A stretch of 64,000 nucleotides of DNA from Anaeromassilibacillus senegalensis (GCF_021531715.1 NZ_JAFBIT010000002.1:496001-560000); one strand, 5' to 3'. Numbered from the stretch's first letter, positions 1-9,962 are shown. The notes: generated from the letters alone by a model not told the origin. A program made the numbers and translations.

Positions 1-1571
<1,571 letters not shown>

Positions 1572-1604
1572 AGCGATCCATCCTCTTTGCAAGTATACAT
1601 AGTC

Positions 1605-1633
1605 AGTATACCATTTTTTCCGCCGGTGCGCAA
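1605..1633 (-). promoter_or_regulatory. Sigma-A type promoter of lepA
   Basis: On the minus strand TTGCGC (1633-1628) and TATACT (1610-1605) are separated by 17 bases and lie about 35 bases upstream of the lepA start. Confidence 0.65.
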
Positions 1634-1672
1634 TATTCGTTTTCATCTCCGTTCGGCGCGCATAAAAAAGGA

Positions 1673-1702
1673 TTGCGCTTTACCGCCAAAACGTGGTATC
1701 AT
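1673..1702 (+). promoter_or_regulatory. Probable promoter of the rsmE operon
   Basis: TTGCGC (1673-1678) and TATCAT (1697-1702) are 18 bases apart, about 35 bases before the rsmE start codon. Both boxes are imperfect, so this is a moderate call. Confidence 0.45.
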
Positions 1703-1736
1703 AAGGAACAGAAATGATTTGCAGCGGAGGGATACT

Positions 1737-2474
1737 ATGCCGAGATTTTTTACGGACGCGGTGCGGTTTGACGACGCGTCACAAACCGGCGCGGCGGTGG
1801 TCGACGGCGAGGACGGGCGCCACATTGCGCGGTCGCTGAGGATGCGCCCCGGCGAGGCGCTGACGCTCTCGGACGGCGTCGGCTTCGACTACGACGGGGA
1901 AATCGAGGAAATTCTGGGTGACACGGTGACAGTGCGCCTCACGCGCAAATCCCGCAACAAAAGCGAGCCCACACTCCGCGTCACGCTGTATCCGGGCATG
2001 CCGAAAAGCGACAAGCTCGACCTCGTCGTGCAGAAATCGACGGAGCTGGGCGCGGCGGAAATCATCCCGGTGCTGACCGCCCGCAGCGTTTCGCGTCCGG
2101 ATGCGAAATCGGCCGCCAAAAAGCAGGAGCGCCTGCAGCGCATCGCGCTGGAAGCCGCGAAGCAGAGCGGGCGCGGTGCGGTGCCGCAGGTCCGCGCGAT
2201 GGTGGGCTTCAAGGAGGCCATCCGCGCGGCGAAAGGCACGAAAATTCTGTTTTATGAGGGCGGCGGTCTGCCGCTTGCGGACTGTCTGCCCGCGGGCGAG
2301 ACGGAGGTTTCGGTCTTCATCGGGCCCGAGGGCGGCTTCGACGCGGAGGAAGTCGCATTCGCAAAAGAAAACGGCGTTCTGACCGCGACACTTGGTCCGC
2401 GCATTTTGCGCACGGAGACCGCACCGCTCGCCGCGCTCGCGATTTTGATGTATATGACGGGGAATATGGCATGA
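1737..2474 (+). CDS. rsmE: 16S rRNA (uracil1498-N3)-methyltransferase RsmE
   Basis: Methylates N3 of U1498 in 16S rRNA with S-adenosylmethionine. The 245-residue protein has the family's N-terminal PUA-like part (MPRFFTDAVRF start) and a C-terminal SPOUT knot with IGPEGGF and LGPRILRTETAPLAAL, both diagnostic. The ATG at 1737 follows a GGAGGG ribosome binding site. A much longer open frame extends upstream to position 60, but that part is antisense to lepA and is not coding. The stop overlaps the next start by four bases (ATGA), implying translational coupling with the reductase. Confidence 0.95.
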   Translation: MPRFFTDAVRFDDASQTGAAVVDGEDGRHIARSLRMRPGEALTLSDGVGFDYDGEIEEILGDTVTVRLTRKSRNKSEPTLRVTLYPGMPKSDKLDLVVQKSTELGAAEIIPVLTARSVSRPDAKSAAKKQERLQRIALEAAKQSGRGAVPQVRAMVGFKEAIRAAKGTKILFYEGGGLPLADCLPAGETEVSVFIGPEGGFDAEEVAFAKENGVLTATLGPRILRTETAPLAALAILMYMTGNMA

Positions 2475-3193
2475 AAACAGCACTCATCACCGGCGCGTCG
2501 GGCGAAATCGGCGCAGCAATCGCCCGCGAATTCTCGGACGCGGGCTACGGCGTCGCGCTTTGCGGCGCGAAACACATCGAAAACGCCGAGGCGCTCGCGC
2601 TCGAACTGCAAAAAGCCGGGCGCACCGCCTGCGCCGTGCAGGGCGATCTCTCCAAGCCCGAGGACTGCGAGCGCGTCTGGGACGAAAGCGCGCAGGCGCT
2701 CGGGCATATCGACGTGCTCGTCAACGGTGCGGGCATCTCACTCGTTACCTTCTTTGACGCGATGACGCCCGCGGAATGGAACCGCATTGTGCACACCAAC
2801 CTTTCCTCGGCCGTGTACCTTTCGCAGTGCGCGTCGCGCGAGATGATCCGCCGCAAGTCCGGCGCGATTGTCAACATTTCCTCGATCTGGGGCGTGAGCG
2901 GCGCATCGATGGAGGTCGCGTACTCGGCGGTCAAGGCAGGCATGATTGGGCTGACGAAAGCCCTCGCGCTCGAGCTTGCGCCGTCGAACATCACGGTGAA
3001 CGCCGTCGCGCCCGGGTACATCGACACCAAAATGAACGCGCATCTCAGCGAAGGCGACAAAGCTGCGCTGTGTGAGGACATCCCGCTCCGCCGCGCGGGC
3101 AGACCCGAGGAGGTCGCCGCCGCGGTGCGCTTTCTCGCTGAGAGCCCGTATATCACCGGCGAAACGCTCGTTGTCTCGGGCGGCTGGCGCTGA
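2471..3193 (+). CDS. SDR-family NAD(P)H reductase, YmfI/FabG-like (possible EF-P 5-aminopentanone reductase)
   Basis: Short-chain dehydrogenase of 240 residues. The cofactor motif TGASGEIG is at 7-14, NGAG at 85-88, catalytic Ser around 137-138, and Tyr151-x3-Lys155 (YSAVK). The stretch SSIWGVSGASMEVAYSAVK and the IDTKMN motif resemble the YmfI subgroup, which in some Firmicutes reduces 5-aminopentanone on elongation factor P; others are annotated FabG. The SDR assignment is firm; the substrate is an inference. It overlaps rsmE by four bases and belongs to the same operon. Confidence 0.85.
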   Translation: MKTALITGASGEIGAAIAREFSDAGYGVALCGAKHIENAEALALELQKAGRTACAVQGDLSKPEDCERVWDESAQALGHIDVLVNGAGISLVTFFDAMTPAEWNRIVHTNLSSAVYLSQCASREMIRRKSGAIVNISSIWGVSGASMEVAYSAVKAGMIGLTKALALELAPSNITVNAVAPGYIDTKMNAHLSEGDKAALCEDIPLRRAGRPEEVAAAVRFLAESPYITGETLVVSGGWR

Positions 3194-3253
3194 CGCATAT
3201 TTTTCGCCGCGCTGCAAAAGCTATTTCCATAAAATGCAGAAAGGATGGCTTTT

Positions 3254-3427
3254 ATGGATTTATCGAAGCTCGATACCGCCGCGCGCGCGTATTTTGATTC
3301 TCTGACGCCCGCGATGAAGGAGAACATCATGCAGACGGGCGCAAAGCTCACGACGAAAAACGACCTGGAGCGCTTTGTGCAGAACTCGGTGGAGTCGCTG
3401 CCGGGCGTCACGGTCGAAACGAAATGA
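3254..3427 (+). CDS. Small protein of unknown function (57 aa)
   Basis: Not recognised. It is a soluble, charged 57-residue protein without Cys pairs or membrane segments. The ATG at 3254 is preferred over the in-frame ATG at 3245 because the AGAAAGG ribosome binding site abuts 3245 directly but is about nine bases from 3254. It sits between the SDR gene and the next unknown gene, whose preceding in-frame extension overlaps its stop. Its role may relate to its operon partners, but nothing in the sequence says which. Confidence 0.6.
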   Translation: MDLSKLDTAARAYFDSLTPAMKENIMQTGAKLTTKNDLERFVQNSVESLPGVTVETK

Positions 3428-3465
3428 ACCCAGCCGCTTTTGCGGCGTACATAAAGGAGACCGCC

Positions 3466-3918
3466 ATGGAGCCAAACCGAAAAATCGACGCGTACTCGTT
3501 CGCGCTCGGCGTCTGCGCGGCATTCTGCGAGGTCGTCCGCGCGGGCGTAAAGCGCATCGCGCTGAGCCACCCCTTCACGCCGGACGAGCTTGAGAACACA
3601 CTCGGCGCGGATTTCATCGAAGCGTGTGCGGAAATTGCGGAGCAATACGGCTGCAAAGCATATTTCCTGCAAGAGCCGGTGCTGACCGACCTCTTCCCGC
3701 TCTCGCTGAACCGCGGCAGGCAGAATGTCGTCTTTTACCGCGCCCCTGCCGACCTCACCGAGCTGCTCGCGATCCAACACGACAAAAAAGCCCTGCAGGA
3801 CGCAGGACAATACATGGGCGAAGCCCGGCGGCAGATCGCCGTGCGCTTCGGCCACCTGCTCTCGTACAGCGAGGAAGCCATCGCGCGCTACCTCGCCGAA
3901 AACACAGAGCGGGAATAA
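3466..3918 (+). CDS. Conserved-looking protein of unknown function (150 aa)
   Basis: Not recognised. The start at 3466 is chosen because AAAGGAG lies six bases upstream; an in-frame ATG at 3424 would overlap the preceding gene and has no ribosome binding site. The product is a 150-residue, predominantly helical soluble protein with four cysteines and no signal peptide or membrane segment. It is followed after about 30 bases by the DAHP synthase gene, so it is probably co-transcribed with it. Confidence 0.7.
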   Translation: MEPNRKIDAYSFALGVCAAFCEVVRAGVKRIALSHPFTPDELENTLGADFIEACAEIAEQYGCKAYFLQEPVLTDLFPLSLNRGRQNVVFYRAPADLTELLAIQHDKKALQDAGQYMGEARRQIAVRFGHLLSYSEEAIARYLAENTERE

Positions 3919-3949
3919 CCCAGCATTTCACAGCAAAGGAGTCTTATCC

Positions 3950-4981
3950 ATGTCCATGACCATCAACAAGGAGCTGCCGAATCCGGCGGCGCTCAAAGCA
4001 CAGTTCCCGCTTCCGGAGGACATCCGCCGCATCAAGGCGCAGCGCGACGCGGAGATCGCGAAGGTCTTCCGCGGCGAATCCGATAAATTCCTCGTCATCG
4101 TCGGCCCCTGCTCCGCTGACAATGAGGACGCGGTGTGCGAATACACGCAGCGCCTCGCGCGCGTCAACGAGCAGGTGCAGGACAAGCTGATCCTGATCCC
4201 GCGCATTTACACGAACAAGCCGCGCACGACCGGCGAGGGCTACAAGGGTATGCTCCACCAGCCCGACCCGGACAAGGCCCCCGACCTGCTCGGCGGCATC
4301 ATCGCGATCCGCAAGATGCACATGCGCGCCATCCGCGAGACGGGGCTGACCTGCGCCGACGAGATGCTCTACCCCGAAAACCGCAGCTACCTTGACGATC
4401 TGCTCTCCTACGAAGCGATCGGTGCGCGCTCGGTCGAAAACCAGCAGCACCGCCTGACGGCGAGCGGCATGGACATCCCCGCCGGCATGAAGAACCCGAC
4501 CTCGGGCGACCTCGCCGTGATGATGAACTCGATCAAGGCGGCGCAGAGCGCGCACAATTTCATCTACCGCGGCTGCGACGTGACGACGACCGGAAACCCG
4601 CTCGCCCACGCGATTTTGCGCGGCGGCGTGGACAAATACGGCACGAACATCCCGAACTACCACTACGAGGATCTCACGCGCCTGAGCGCGCTGTACGAAA
4701 AGAGTGGGCTCCAGAACCCGGCGTGCATCGTCGACGCGAACCATTCGAATTCCGGCAAGCAGTTTAAGGAGCAGATCCGCATTGTCAGCGAGGTGCTCCA
4801 CAGCCGCGCGCACAACGACGGCGTGCACCGCCTCGTCAAGGGCGTGATGATCGAGAGCTACCTGATTGAGGGCGCGCAGAAAATCAGCGACTGCATGGTG
4901 CACGGGCAGTCGATCACCGACCCCTGCCTCGGCTGGGCGGATACCGAGCGGCTGCTGCTGACGATCGCAGACCGCATTTAA
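3950..4981 (+). CDS. 3-deoxy-7-phosphoheptulonate synthase, class I (AroF/G/H type)
   Basis: Condenses phosphoenolpyruvate and erythrose 4-phosphate, the first step of the shikimate pathway. The 343 residues match the usual AroG length (about 350). Visible active-site motifs are GPCSADN at 52-58, NKPRTTGEGYKG around 89-100 and DANHSNSGKQ in the C-terminal half. The ATG at 3950 follows AAAGGAG by ten bases. Isoenzyme type cannot be chosen by eye, so no aroF/G/H symbol is given. It is the last intact gene before the split phosphatase and the exopolysaccharide island. Confidence 0.93.
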   Translation: MSMTINKELPNPAALKAQFPLPEDIRRIKAQRDAEIAKVFRGESDKFLVIVGPCSADNEDAVCEYTQRLARVNEQVQDKLILIPRIYTNKPRTTGEGYKGMLHQPDPDKAPDLLGGIIAIRKMHMRAIRETGLTCADEMLYPENRSYLDDLLSYEAIGARSVENQQHRLTASGMDIPAGMKNPTSGDLAVMMNSIKAAQSAHNFIYRGCDVTTTGNPLAHAILRGGVDKYGTNIPNYHYEDLTRLSALYEKSGLQNPACIVDANHSNSGKQFKEQIRIVSEVLHSRAHNDGVHRLVKGVMIESYLIEGAQKISDCMVHGQSITDPCLGWADTERLLLTIADRI

Positions 4982-4993
4982 GGGAAGAACACC

Positions 4994-5176
4994 ATGAAGC
5001 TATACGTCACGCGGCACGGCGAAACGCCGATGAACGCCGCACACCGCGTCTGCGGGCGCACGGACATCGACCTGACCGAAAAGGGCGTCGCGCAGGCCAT
5101 CGCCGCCGGGGAGAGCCTCAAAGACAAGGGCATCCGGCGCATCATCGCCTCGCCCATGCTCCTCGTCTGCCACGGC
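4994..5176 (+). pseudogene. Histidine phosphatase / phosphoglycerate-mutase family gene, N-terminal fragment
   Basis: Residues 1-55 are a clear family N-terminus with the catalytic RHGET motif at 7-11 and ending IIASPM. The frame then reads directly LLVCHG, which in an intact protein lies about 90 residues further on (the second catalytic His region, usually HGG). After GGC at 5176 similarity stops and the frame runs through unrelated sequence to 5275. The matching C-terminus is found 17 kb away at 22391-22489. The gene therefore carries an internal deletion and has been split by the island; it is non-functional. Confidence 0.8.
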
Positions 5177-5213
5177 AGTGCGCCTTTGCCCGGCGCAATA
5201 CGGCCCAAAAAGG

Positions 5214-5228
5214 GGCAAATCGCGGCAA
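5214..5228 (+). repeat. Left copy of 15-bp inverted repeat flanking the exopolysaccharide island
   Basis: GGCAAATCGCGGCAA is the exact reverse complement of 22383-22397. The left copy is 38 bases inside the left junction; the right copy overlaps the right junction. Confidence 0.6.
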
Positions 5229-5276
5229 ATCGTTCCCTTGCGGATTTGGCCGTACTACCCAATGTCTACGGTTGAG

Positions 5277-5738
5277 CAAAGTTAAAATCAAGATGTAGTA
5301 TCTCTGCACAAGATACAGAAAATGCGAACCGCCATAGCAGCAATAAAGGCTGTTATGGCGTTCTTGTGTATATAGTTATCTGGGTGGCTTCTTGGAATAA
5401 GTACCTTCAAATCGAATGCCCGCCGCAGGTCGGTGTAGCCGCAGGCGATGTAAACCTTGTCCGCCCCCGCGAAATCGCTCAACATGATTTCAATATCCGC
5501 AGCACCGTTTCCATGGTAGCTGTATTTTTGACCATCTCCCAATGCGATAAATATCTCTCTTAGACTGCATGGGAGATATTTGCGTTTTGGGATATTGTCT
5601 CATGCCCTGACCTGCTATTCAAGCCGTGGGGAGGTTTACGCTTACCTTGAAATAGGTATATATTGTTATTATTAAGGCAATACCGCACAGAAAAGATGCG
5701 GAATAAAGGCAACCTTCGTGAATATCAGCATATCTTAT
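5277..5738. other. Junction region between host flank and exopolysaccharide island, no intact gene
   Basis: Apart from the IS66 TnpB remnant no coding region is supported. An imperfect inverted repeat spans about 5538-5593 (arms containing AAATATCTC and GAGATATTT). A weak hairpin at 5683-5702 (CCGCA with TGCGG) and GTGAATA/TATTCAC at 5718-5742 follow the last island gene and may act as its transcription end, but neither has a clear U-tract. Confidence 0.4.
5411..5485 (-). pseudogene. IS66-family accessory protein TnpB, small remnant
   Basis: On the minus strand MLSDFAGADKVYIACGYTDL, followed by RRAFD, matches the start of IS66 ORF2/TnpB proteins (typical core VYLACGYTDLRKGIDG). After these 25 residues the frame continues with unrelated sequence, so only the 5' end of the gene remains. 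It lies in the junction region at the distal end of the exopolysaccharide island, which suggests an insertion sequence was once there. Confidence 0.55.
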
Positions 5739-6701
5739 TCACAATCCTCTCTTCAGCATGTTCCGGAGCCGACAGACACCCCAGAAGTTAAGTTTGCTCA
5801 TGATTGCCCAGACAGCCGTGCCTTGGGACAGGGCACTTAGCATACGACAATTTATGGATATTCCACAGCGGTAATGGTCTATCGTTTTCCTAGCTGATTC
5901 AAAGTCGTCCCCGGCAAGGTATTTCAGTGACATCTGCGCCGCGTACACACAGGATAACCACAGATCCGCTCCCGCCCGGGCGGCCAGCTGGGGATAATTT
6001 TCCTCAATATACCGCTGACGAGCCTGCTTTGCTTCCAGACCATGTAGCCGTTTCAGCGAATAGCCCGCATTCATGATGCTGCCGGGACGCTGGAAGTAGT
6101 TGTAGAGGGGATCCTCGATCTTGCAGACTCTGCCTGCCCGGGCGAAGACCTGATAGGTCCAAAATTCGTCCTCATTGGTTTTGCCCACCGGGAAACGGAT
6201 GTCTCCGATCACCTCCGCGCGGTAGAGCTTGTTCCAAACATGTTGCCGGAAGGCACCGTTTCGAAGGAGCTGCTCCATGGCGGATTCCGTGTCAAAACAT
6301 ATGGGGGCCTTTGGAGCAGCAGCGGCAGCAACCCCTGCGCCGGCCGTATGGTATACTTCACATTCGCAAATGTCACTGCCCGAATTTTGCAGTCCCTCCA
6401 GCAGGCGTTGCAAAAAAAATGCCGCAACCCAGTCGTCGCTGTCGACGAATGCAATATATTCGCCTTTGGCGATTTCCAATCCAGCGTTGCGGGCATCCGA
6501 CAAGCCGCCGTTGGGTTTATGGATGGTGGTGACTCTCGGATCCTGCCGGGCATACCGGTCGCAAAGCGCACCGCAGCCATCCGTGGAGCCGTCATCCACC
6601 AGAATGATCTCTGTATCCACAGCGGTTTGCCGCAGCAGTGAATCCACGCAGCGGCACAGATAGGCCTCCACATTATAAACCGGTACAATCACGCTGATCA
6701 T
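5739..6701 (-). CDS. Family 2 glycosyltransferase (GT2)
   Basis: Transfers a sugar from a nucleotide donor to a lipid-linked exopolysaccharide intermediate at the cytoplasmic membrane face. The 320-residue protein begins MISVIVPVYNVEAYL, has VDDGSTDG and the donor/metal motif DSDDW. The start at 6701 is chosen for the GAGGAGG site eight bases upstream; an open frame extends further back, but that part overlaps the acyltransferase gene. It is the last gene of the island operon. Sugar and linkage cannot be inferred. Confidence 0.9.
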   Translation of the reverse strand: MISVIVPVYNVEAYLCRCVDSLLRQTAVDTEIILVDDGSTDGCGALCDRYARQDPRVTTIHKPNGGLSDARNAGLEIAKGEYIAFVDSDDWVAAFFLQRLLEGLQNSGSDICECEVYHTAGAGVAAAAAPKAPICFDTESAMEQLLRNGAFRQHVWNKLYRAEVIGDIRFPVGKTNEDEFWTYQVFARAGRVCKIEDPLYNYFQRPGSIMNAGYSLKRLHGLEAKQARQRYIEENYPQLAARAGADLWLSCVYAAQMSLKYLAGDDFESARKTIDHYRCGISINCRMLSALSQGTAVWAIMSKLNFWGVCRLRNMLKRGL

Positions 6702-6730
6702 CCCCTGGGCCTCCTCATTTTCGTTTTCGG

Positions 6731-7291
6731 TCAGATGAATCCGATGCCGTCTGCCAACCCATCGTACATCTGCTGCTTTTCTGCTTCGGTGGCGCCAGCC
6801 CACTGATTCCAGGGCCGGATTTGGCTGAAATCGGGCCGTTCCGCGCGAAGCTTCTCATATTTTTCACGATACGCTTCGATAGAGCATATCCTTCGGGCAG
6901 GAACACCTGCATAGACACCATCGGAGGGAAGATCATGGGTAACCACGCTTCCCGCTCCGATGACCACATTATCGCCGACGGTCACGCCGCACAGGATGAC
7001 CGCTCTGGTTCCAATAAACACATTGTTGCCGATGGTCACCCGGCCCAGCCTGGTGGACTGGCGCACGATATTCGTGCTGGCGTCATGGGCCAGAATGGTG
7101 ACGTTGGTGGAAATGGTTACATCATCGCCGATGGAAATGAGCCAAGGCCAGGCTCCGTCGATGCTGAAGCCCGCATTGATTGCCGTATTCCGACCGACCT
7201 TCAGGCCTTTTTCCACCAGACGCGCCAATTCGATCTGCTCCGGTGTTTTTCCCAGGATATAGCGCTGGAACAGCTGTTTGAAGCGATTCAC
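6731..7291 (-). CDS. Left-handed beta-helix (hexapeptide) acyltransferase
   Basis: A 186-residue CoA-dependent O- or N-acetyltransferase of the WcaF/maltose O-acetyltransferase type, probably decorating the repeat unit. Hexapeptide repeats run from roughly residue 45 to 140 (ISIGDDVTIS, VTIGNNVFIG, VTVGDNVVIGAGSVV), ending with the family signature YAGVPARRI. A GTG at 7291 is preferred over the TTG at 7300: AAGGGAG is nine bases upstream of the GTG but abuts the TTG, and the GTG overlaps the stop of the Stealth gene (GTGA), implying coupled translation. Confidence 0.85.
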   Translation of the reverse strand: MNRFKQLFQRYILGKTPEQIELARLVEKGLKVGRNTAINAGFSIDGAWPWLISIGDDVTISTNVTILAHDASTNIVRQSTRLGRVTIGNNVFIGTRAVILCGVTVGDNVVIGAGSVVTHDLPSDGVYAGVPARRICSIEAYREKYEKLRAERPDFSQIRPWNQWAGATEAEKQQMYDGLADGIGFI

Positions 7292-8391
7292 AGATGACAA
7301 CTCCCTTCGCTCTTTTCGAAGACACTGACGTTCGGAAAAATCTGTTCGTATAGTTCTGTCAGGTTCCGGTTCACGGTATCCACCTCTTCCGGAGTCATAT
7401 CATCCCTGTCAGCTAGGCAGATCATTTTGTATGCCCTGCTTTCATAGGCCCACCGGATGGCACCTGTGTTTTCAATCAGCACGATGCTTCCCCAATCATT
7501 CTTTTCCGGCACAAACTGACCGCTGAGGATCGCCTCGATGGAATAGATCTGGTGGGTGATCTGATGAATATCCCGGATCCGGTAACGAGAAGTCTCCACA
7601 CATTCCTTCTCATATTTTTCCCAGGTACGCTGCATGCTGGATCTGCGGAAGGGAACGGCCATATGGGTAAAGTACATGCCGGGAATACCGCCGCTGCGGT
7701 ATGCGTCGATATTATACCGGATGGAAGAACCGTAGACATGGGAGAAAAACTTCTCAGGATGCCGCCGGATACAATCGGTGACATTGTTCTTCTTGTTTGC
7801 CAGACCGAAGCCGTTGAAGAAAAGATGATAAGGGATCTCATTATCCCGGTTCACCCAGGGAATCGCAATACCGGTATGCTTCGGCATGCCGTTTTCGAAA
7901 AAATCCCCGGGACTCACCGGTCTGGCCAGCAGCATGTCATCATTGAAATAGACGAAATGTTCGCTCAGGCCCGGGATCCGGAACAGATTCAATTCCAGGG
8001 AGTTGCAGTTGTAGGTCGGCAGAAATTCCTCAGGCATAAAGTCCCGATGATTGACGATCTTCAGCTTGGGGCACTCCCGGTTCAGCCACGCGGGAACATG
8101 GCCCCATGTTACCAGATGTACATACCGCACCCAGGGCGCAAATTCCGCCACCGCCCGGAACCAGTACCGGAAACTGGCCCAGTCCCGGTACCGGCAGACA
8201 CCGTTTCCGCTGATCTTCAGTTCAGCTTCGCCAAAATATTCCGCCCGTTCCTTCTGCCATGCAAGGTCATTGCCGTCCACCCAGGTCACAACAAAATCGA
8301 TGGGATAATCAGCTGGTGTATTCTTTTGATAGGATTTGAGGTAGCCGGAAGCAAACAGCTTCCAGTCGTTCAGCCTTTGTTTGATGCCCAT
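7288..8391 (-). CDS. Stealth-family sugar-phosphate transferase
   Basis: Stealth proteins are hexose- or GlcNAc-1-phosphate transferases that build phosphodiester-linked capsules. The 367-residue product shows conserved region 1 (IDFVVTWVDGNDLAW, 31-45), region 2 (RDWASFRYWFRAV, near 69-81, then VHLVTWGHVPAWL and VYFNDDMLL) and later blocks with KFFSHVYG and TWEKYEKE. The ATG at 8391 follows GAGGAG by eight bases and overlaps the preceding GT2-DUF1919 gene by 22 bases. It suggests the polymer contains phosphodiester-linked sugars. The family is certain, the substrate unknown. Confidence 0.88.
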   Translation of the reverse strand: MGIKQRLNDWKLFASGYLKSYQKNTPADYPIDFVVTWVDGNDLAWQKERAEYFGEAELKISGNGVCRYRDWASFRYWFRAVAEFAPWVRYVHLVTWGHVPAWLNRECPKLKIVNHRDFMPEEFLPTYNCNSLELNLFRIPGLSEHFVYFNDDMLLARPVSPGDFFENGMPKHTGIAIPWVNRDNEIPYHLFFNGFGLANKKNNVTDCIRRHPEKFFSHVYGSSIRYNIDAYRSGGIPGMYFTHMAVPFRRSSMQRTWEKYEKECVETSRYRIRDIHQITHQIYSIEAILSGQFVPEKNDWGSIVLIENTGAIRWAYESRAYKMICLADRDDMTPEEVDTVNRNLTELYEQIFPNVSVFEKSEGSCHL

Positions 8392-9962
8392 CCGTTTTTC
8401 TCCTCGTCTGTGTGATTAAGCATGGCCATAACACGGCCATCCCGATAAAACTTCCGCCCGGAGATCAGATCCCCGACCCGTCCTGCAGGCTGATCCTCCG
8501 GATAAAAGACACTGTCCTGATGCTGCGCGAAGCTGCTGTTTGCGGTAAAGAGAACCTTGGGATAAGGAACATCTTTCCAACGGGCGAATACTTCGTCGGT
8601 AAAATCCTCCATATCTGTGCAGAGCACCGCGATCCTGTCCCAGTTGATTCTGCATTTGCGGCGGTTCCAAGCGTCCCGGGCCTCCGAACAGGTGGCGTAG
8701 TGCATGAAGTGGATCTGCACATCCTCCAGATAGCCGATGGGGTAGTTTTCGCCCCAGGTCATTACCGGCTCCAGTTCCATGTAGTGCTTCAGATTCGATA
8801 CGAAGCGGATAAAATCCGGCCCTCTGAAAAACAGGTTAACGGTAGGAGAGGAGAACTCCAGCCCCAGATCGTGGTACAGTACACCGCCGATGCAGTTCTG
8901 GGCAATGATGCTGATGGGTTCAGACGCTGTGAACTGCCGGCGCAGGCGGTGAATAAACCACGCCTGCCGTTCCCGCTGCAGCCGGCCGGATACTCTGCTC
9001 GGCAGCCGTTTCAGGCTGGTTAAACACTGGGCAAGCTGTTCCTTGAATAGAAGCAGACGGTACTGCTGATAGATTTGTGTCCCGTCTCCGACTTCCAGAA
9101 CATCCTGGATATACCGGATCTTCCGGGCCTTGTCCAGGGCGGGATTATGCATCGTCTGATAGACGTAATTTTTTTTCAGCGCCTCCACGGCGCGGCTGTA
9201 CTGGGCAGCAATGCCGGCAGTGTCGCCGCTGATCCGCCGCAACTGGTCCAGCCTGTGGAACTCATTCTCCCGCTCCACCAGGCCGAATTTGCTCATCAGG
9301 GAGGTGTTGTTGGCCCGGACGTAATGGTATAGCGGCTCATTGACGATCACACACTGCCGAACGCAGGCCGCTTCCATATAGTCCAGCACAAACTGAAAAT
9401 CCTCACCCATGGTCTGAGTCTCGTCAAAAGCAAGGCTGTTTTCCAAAATGATCCTGCGCTGAAACGCTTTGTTGCAGGGGGATTGCAGCAGGACCTTTTC
9501 CTGCAGGGCAAAGAACTGGTCGGCATGGATAGGGATCAGTGGATTGCCACTGGGATCCCATAAATAATCCGCAGTATACCCGGCGACTTCTTCGTGAAAC
9601 CTAAAGCCGCAGATGATCAGGGCATCCTCGTGATCGGTAGATGCTTCGATGAGACGGCTGACGTATTTCCCGGATGCCCAATCGTCGCTGTCAACAAAGC
9701 AGATATACTCGCCTGAAGCCAGCGCAATGCCCCGGTTTCTGGTATGGGAAACGCCGCTGTTCTTTTCGTTGCGGACACAGCGCACTGCCGGGAATTCCTC
9801 CGCCAGGATCTGACACTGGGCCCAGCTTCCGTCCGGGGAACAGTCCTCCACCAGGATTACTTCCAGATTGTGATATGCACCGAAAACCAGGGACTCCACA
9901 CATTTGCGAAGCGCCTTTTCTGCTTTATATACCGGGACGATGATGCTTACTTTAGGTTCCAT
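8370..9962 (-). CDS. GT2 glycosyltransferase fused to a DUF1919 domain
   Basis: Two-domain protein of 530 residues. Residues 1 to about 230 are a GT2 catalytic domain (VSIIVPVYKAEKAL, VEDCSPDG, CFVDSDDWAS near 88-97). After a helical linker, residues about 335-520 resemble DUF1919, a domain of exopolysaccharide biosynthesis proteins (SIIAQNCIGGVLYHDLGL near 351-368, then FFRGPDFIRFVSNL). DUF1919 proteins are usually separate and their chemistry is unknown to me. The ATG at 9962 follows AAAGGAG. It overlaps both neighbours slightly, as expected within a tightly packed operon. Confidence 0.85.
   Translation of the reverse strand: MEPKVSIIVPVYKAEKALRKCVESLVFGAYHNLEVILVEDCSPDGSWAQCQILAEEFPAVRCVRNEKNSGVSHTRNRGIALASGEYICFVDSDDWASGKYVSRLIEASTDHEDALIICGFRFHEEVAGYTADYLWDPSGNPLIPIHADQFFALQEKVLLQSPCNKAFQRRIILENSLAFDETQTMGEDFQFVLDYMEAACVRQCVIVNEPLYHYVRANNTSLMSKFGLVERENEFHRLDQLRRISGDTAGIAAQYSRAVEALKKNYVYQTMHNPALDKARKIRYIQDVLEVGDGTQIYQQYRLLLFKEQLAQCLTSLKRLPSRVSGRLQRERQAWFIHRLRRQFTASEPISIIAQNCIGGVLYHDLGLEFSSPTVNLFFRGPDFIRFVSNLKHYMELEPVMTWGENYPIGYLEDVQIHFMHYATCSEARDAWNRRKCRINWDRIAVLCTDMEDFTDEVFARWKDVPYPKVLFTANSSFAQHQDSVFYPEDQPAGRVGDLISGRKFYRDGRVMAMLNHTDEEKNGWASNKG

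Noticed and set aside
5181-5275. Coding continuation of the phosphatase fragment
   Set aside because: Sequence after LLVCHG has no family similarity; it is junction DNA read through by chance.
5671-5710. Possible insertion-sequence end (GGCAATACCGCACA motif)
   Set aside because: Resembles ends of some Oscillospiraceae elements, but no second copy or transposase was found in the window.
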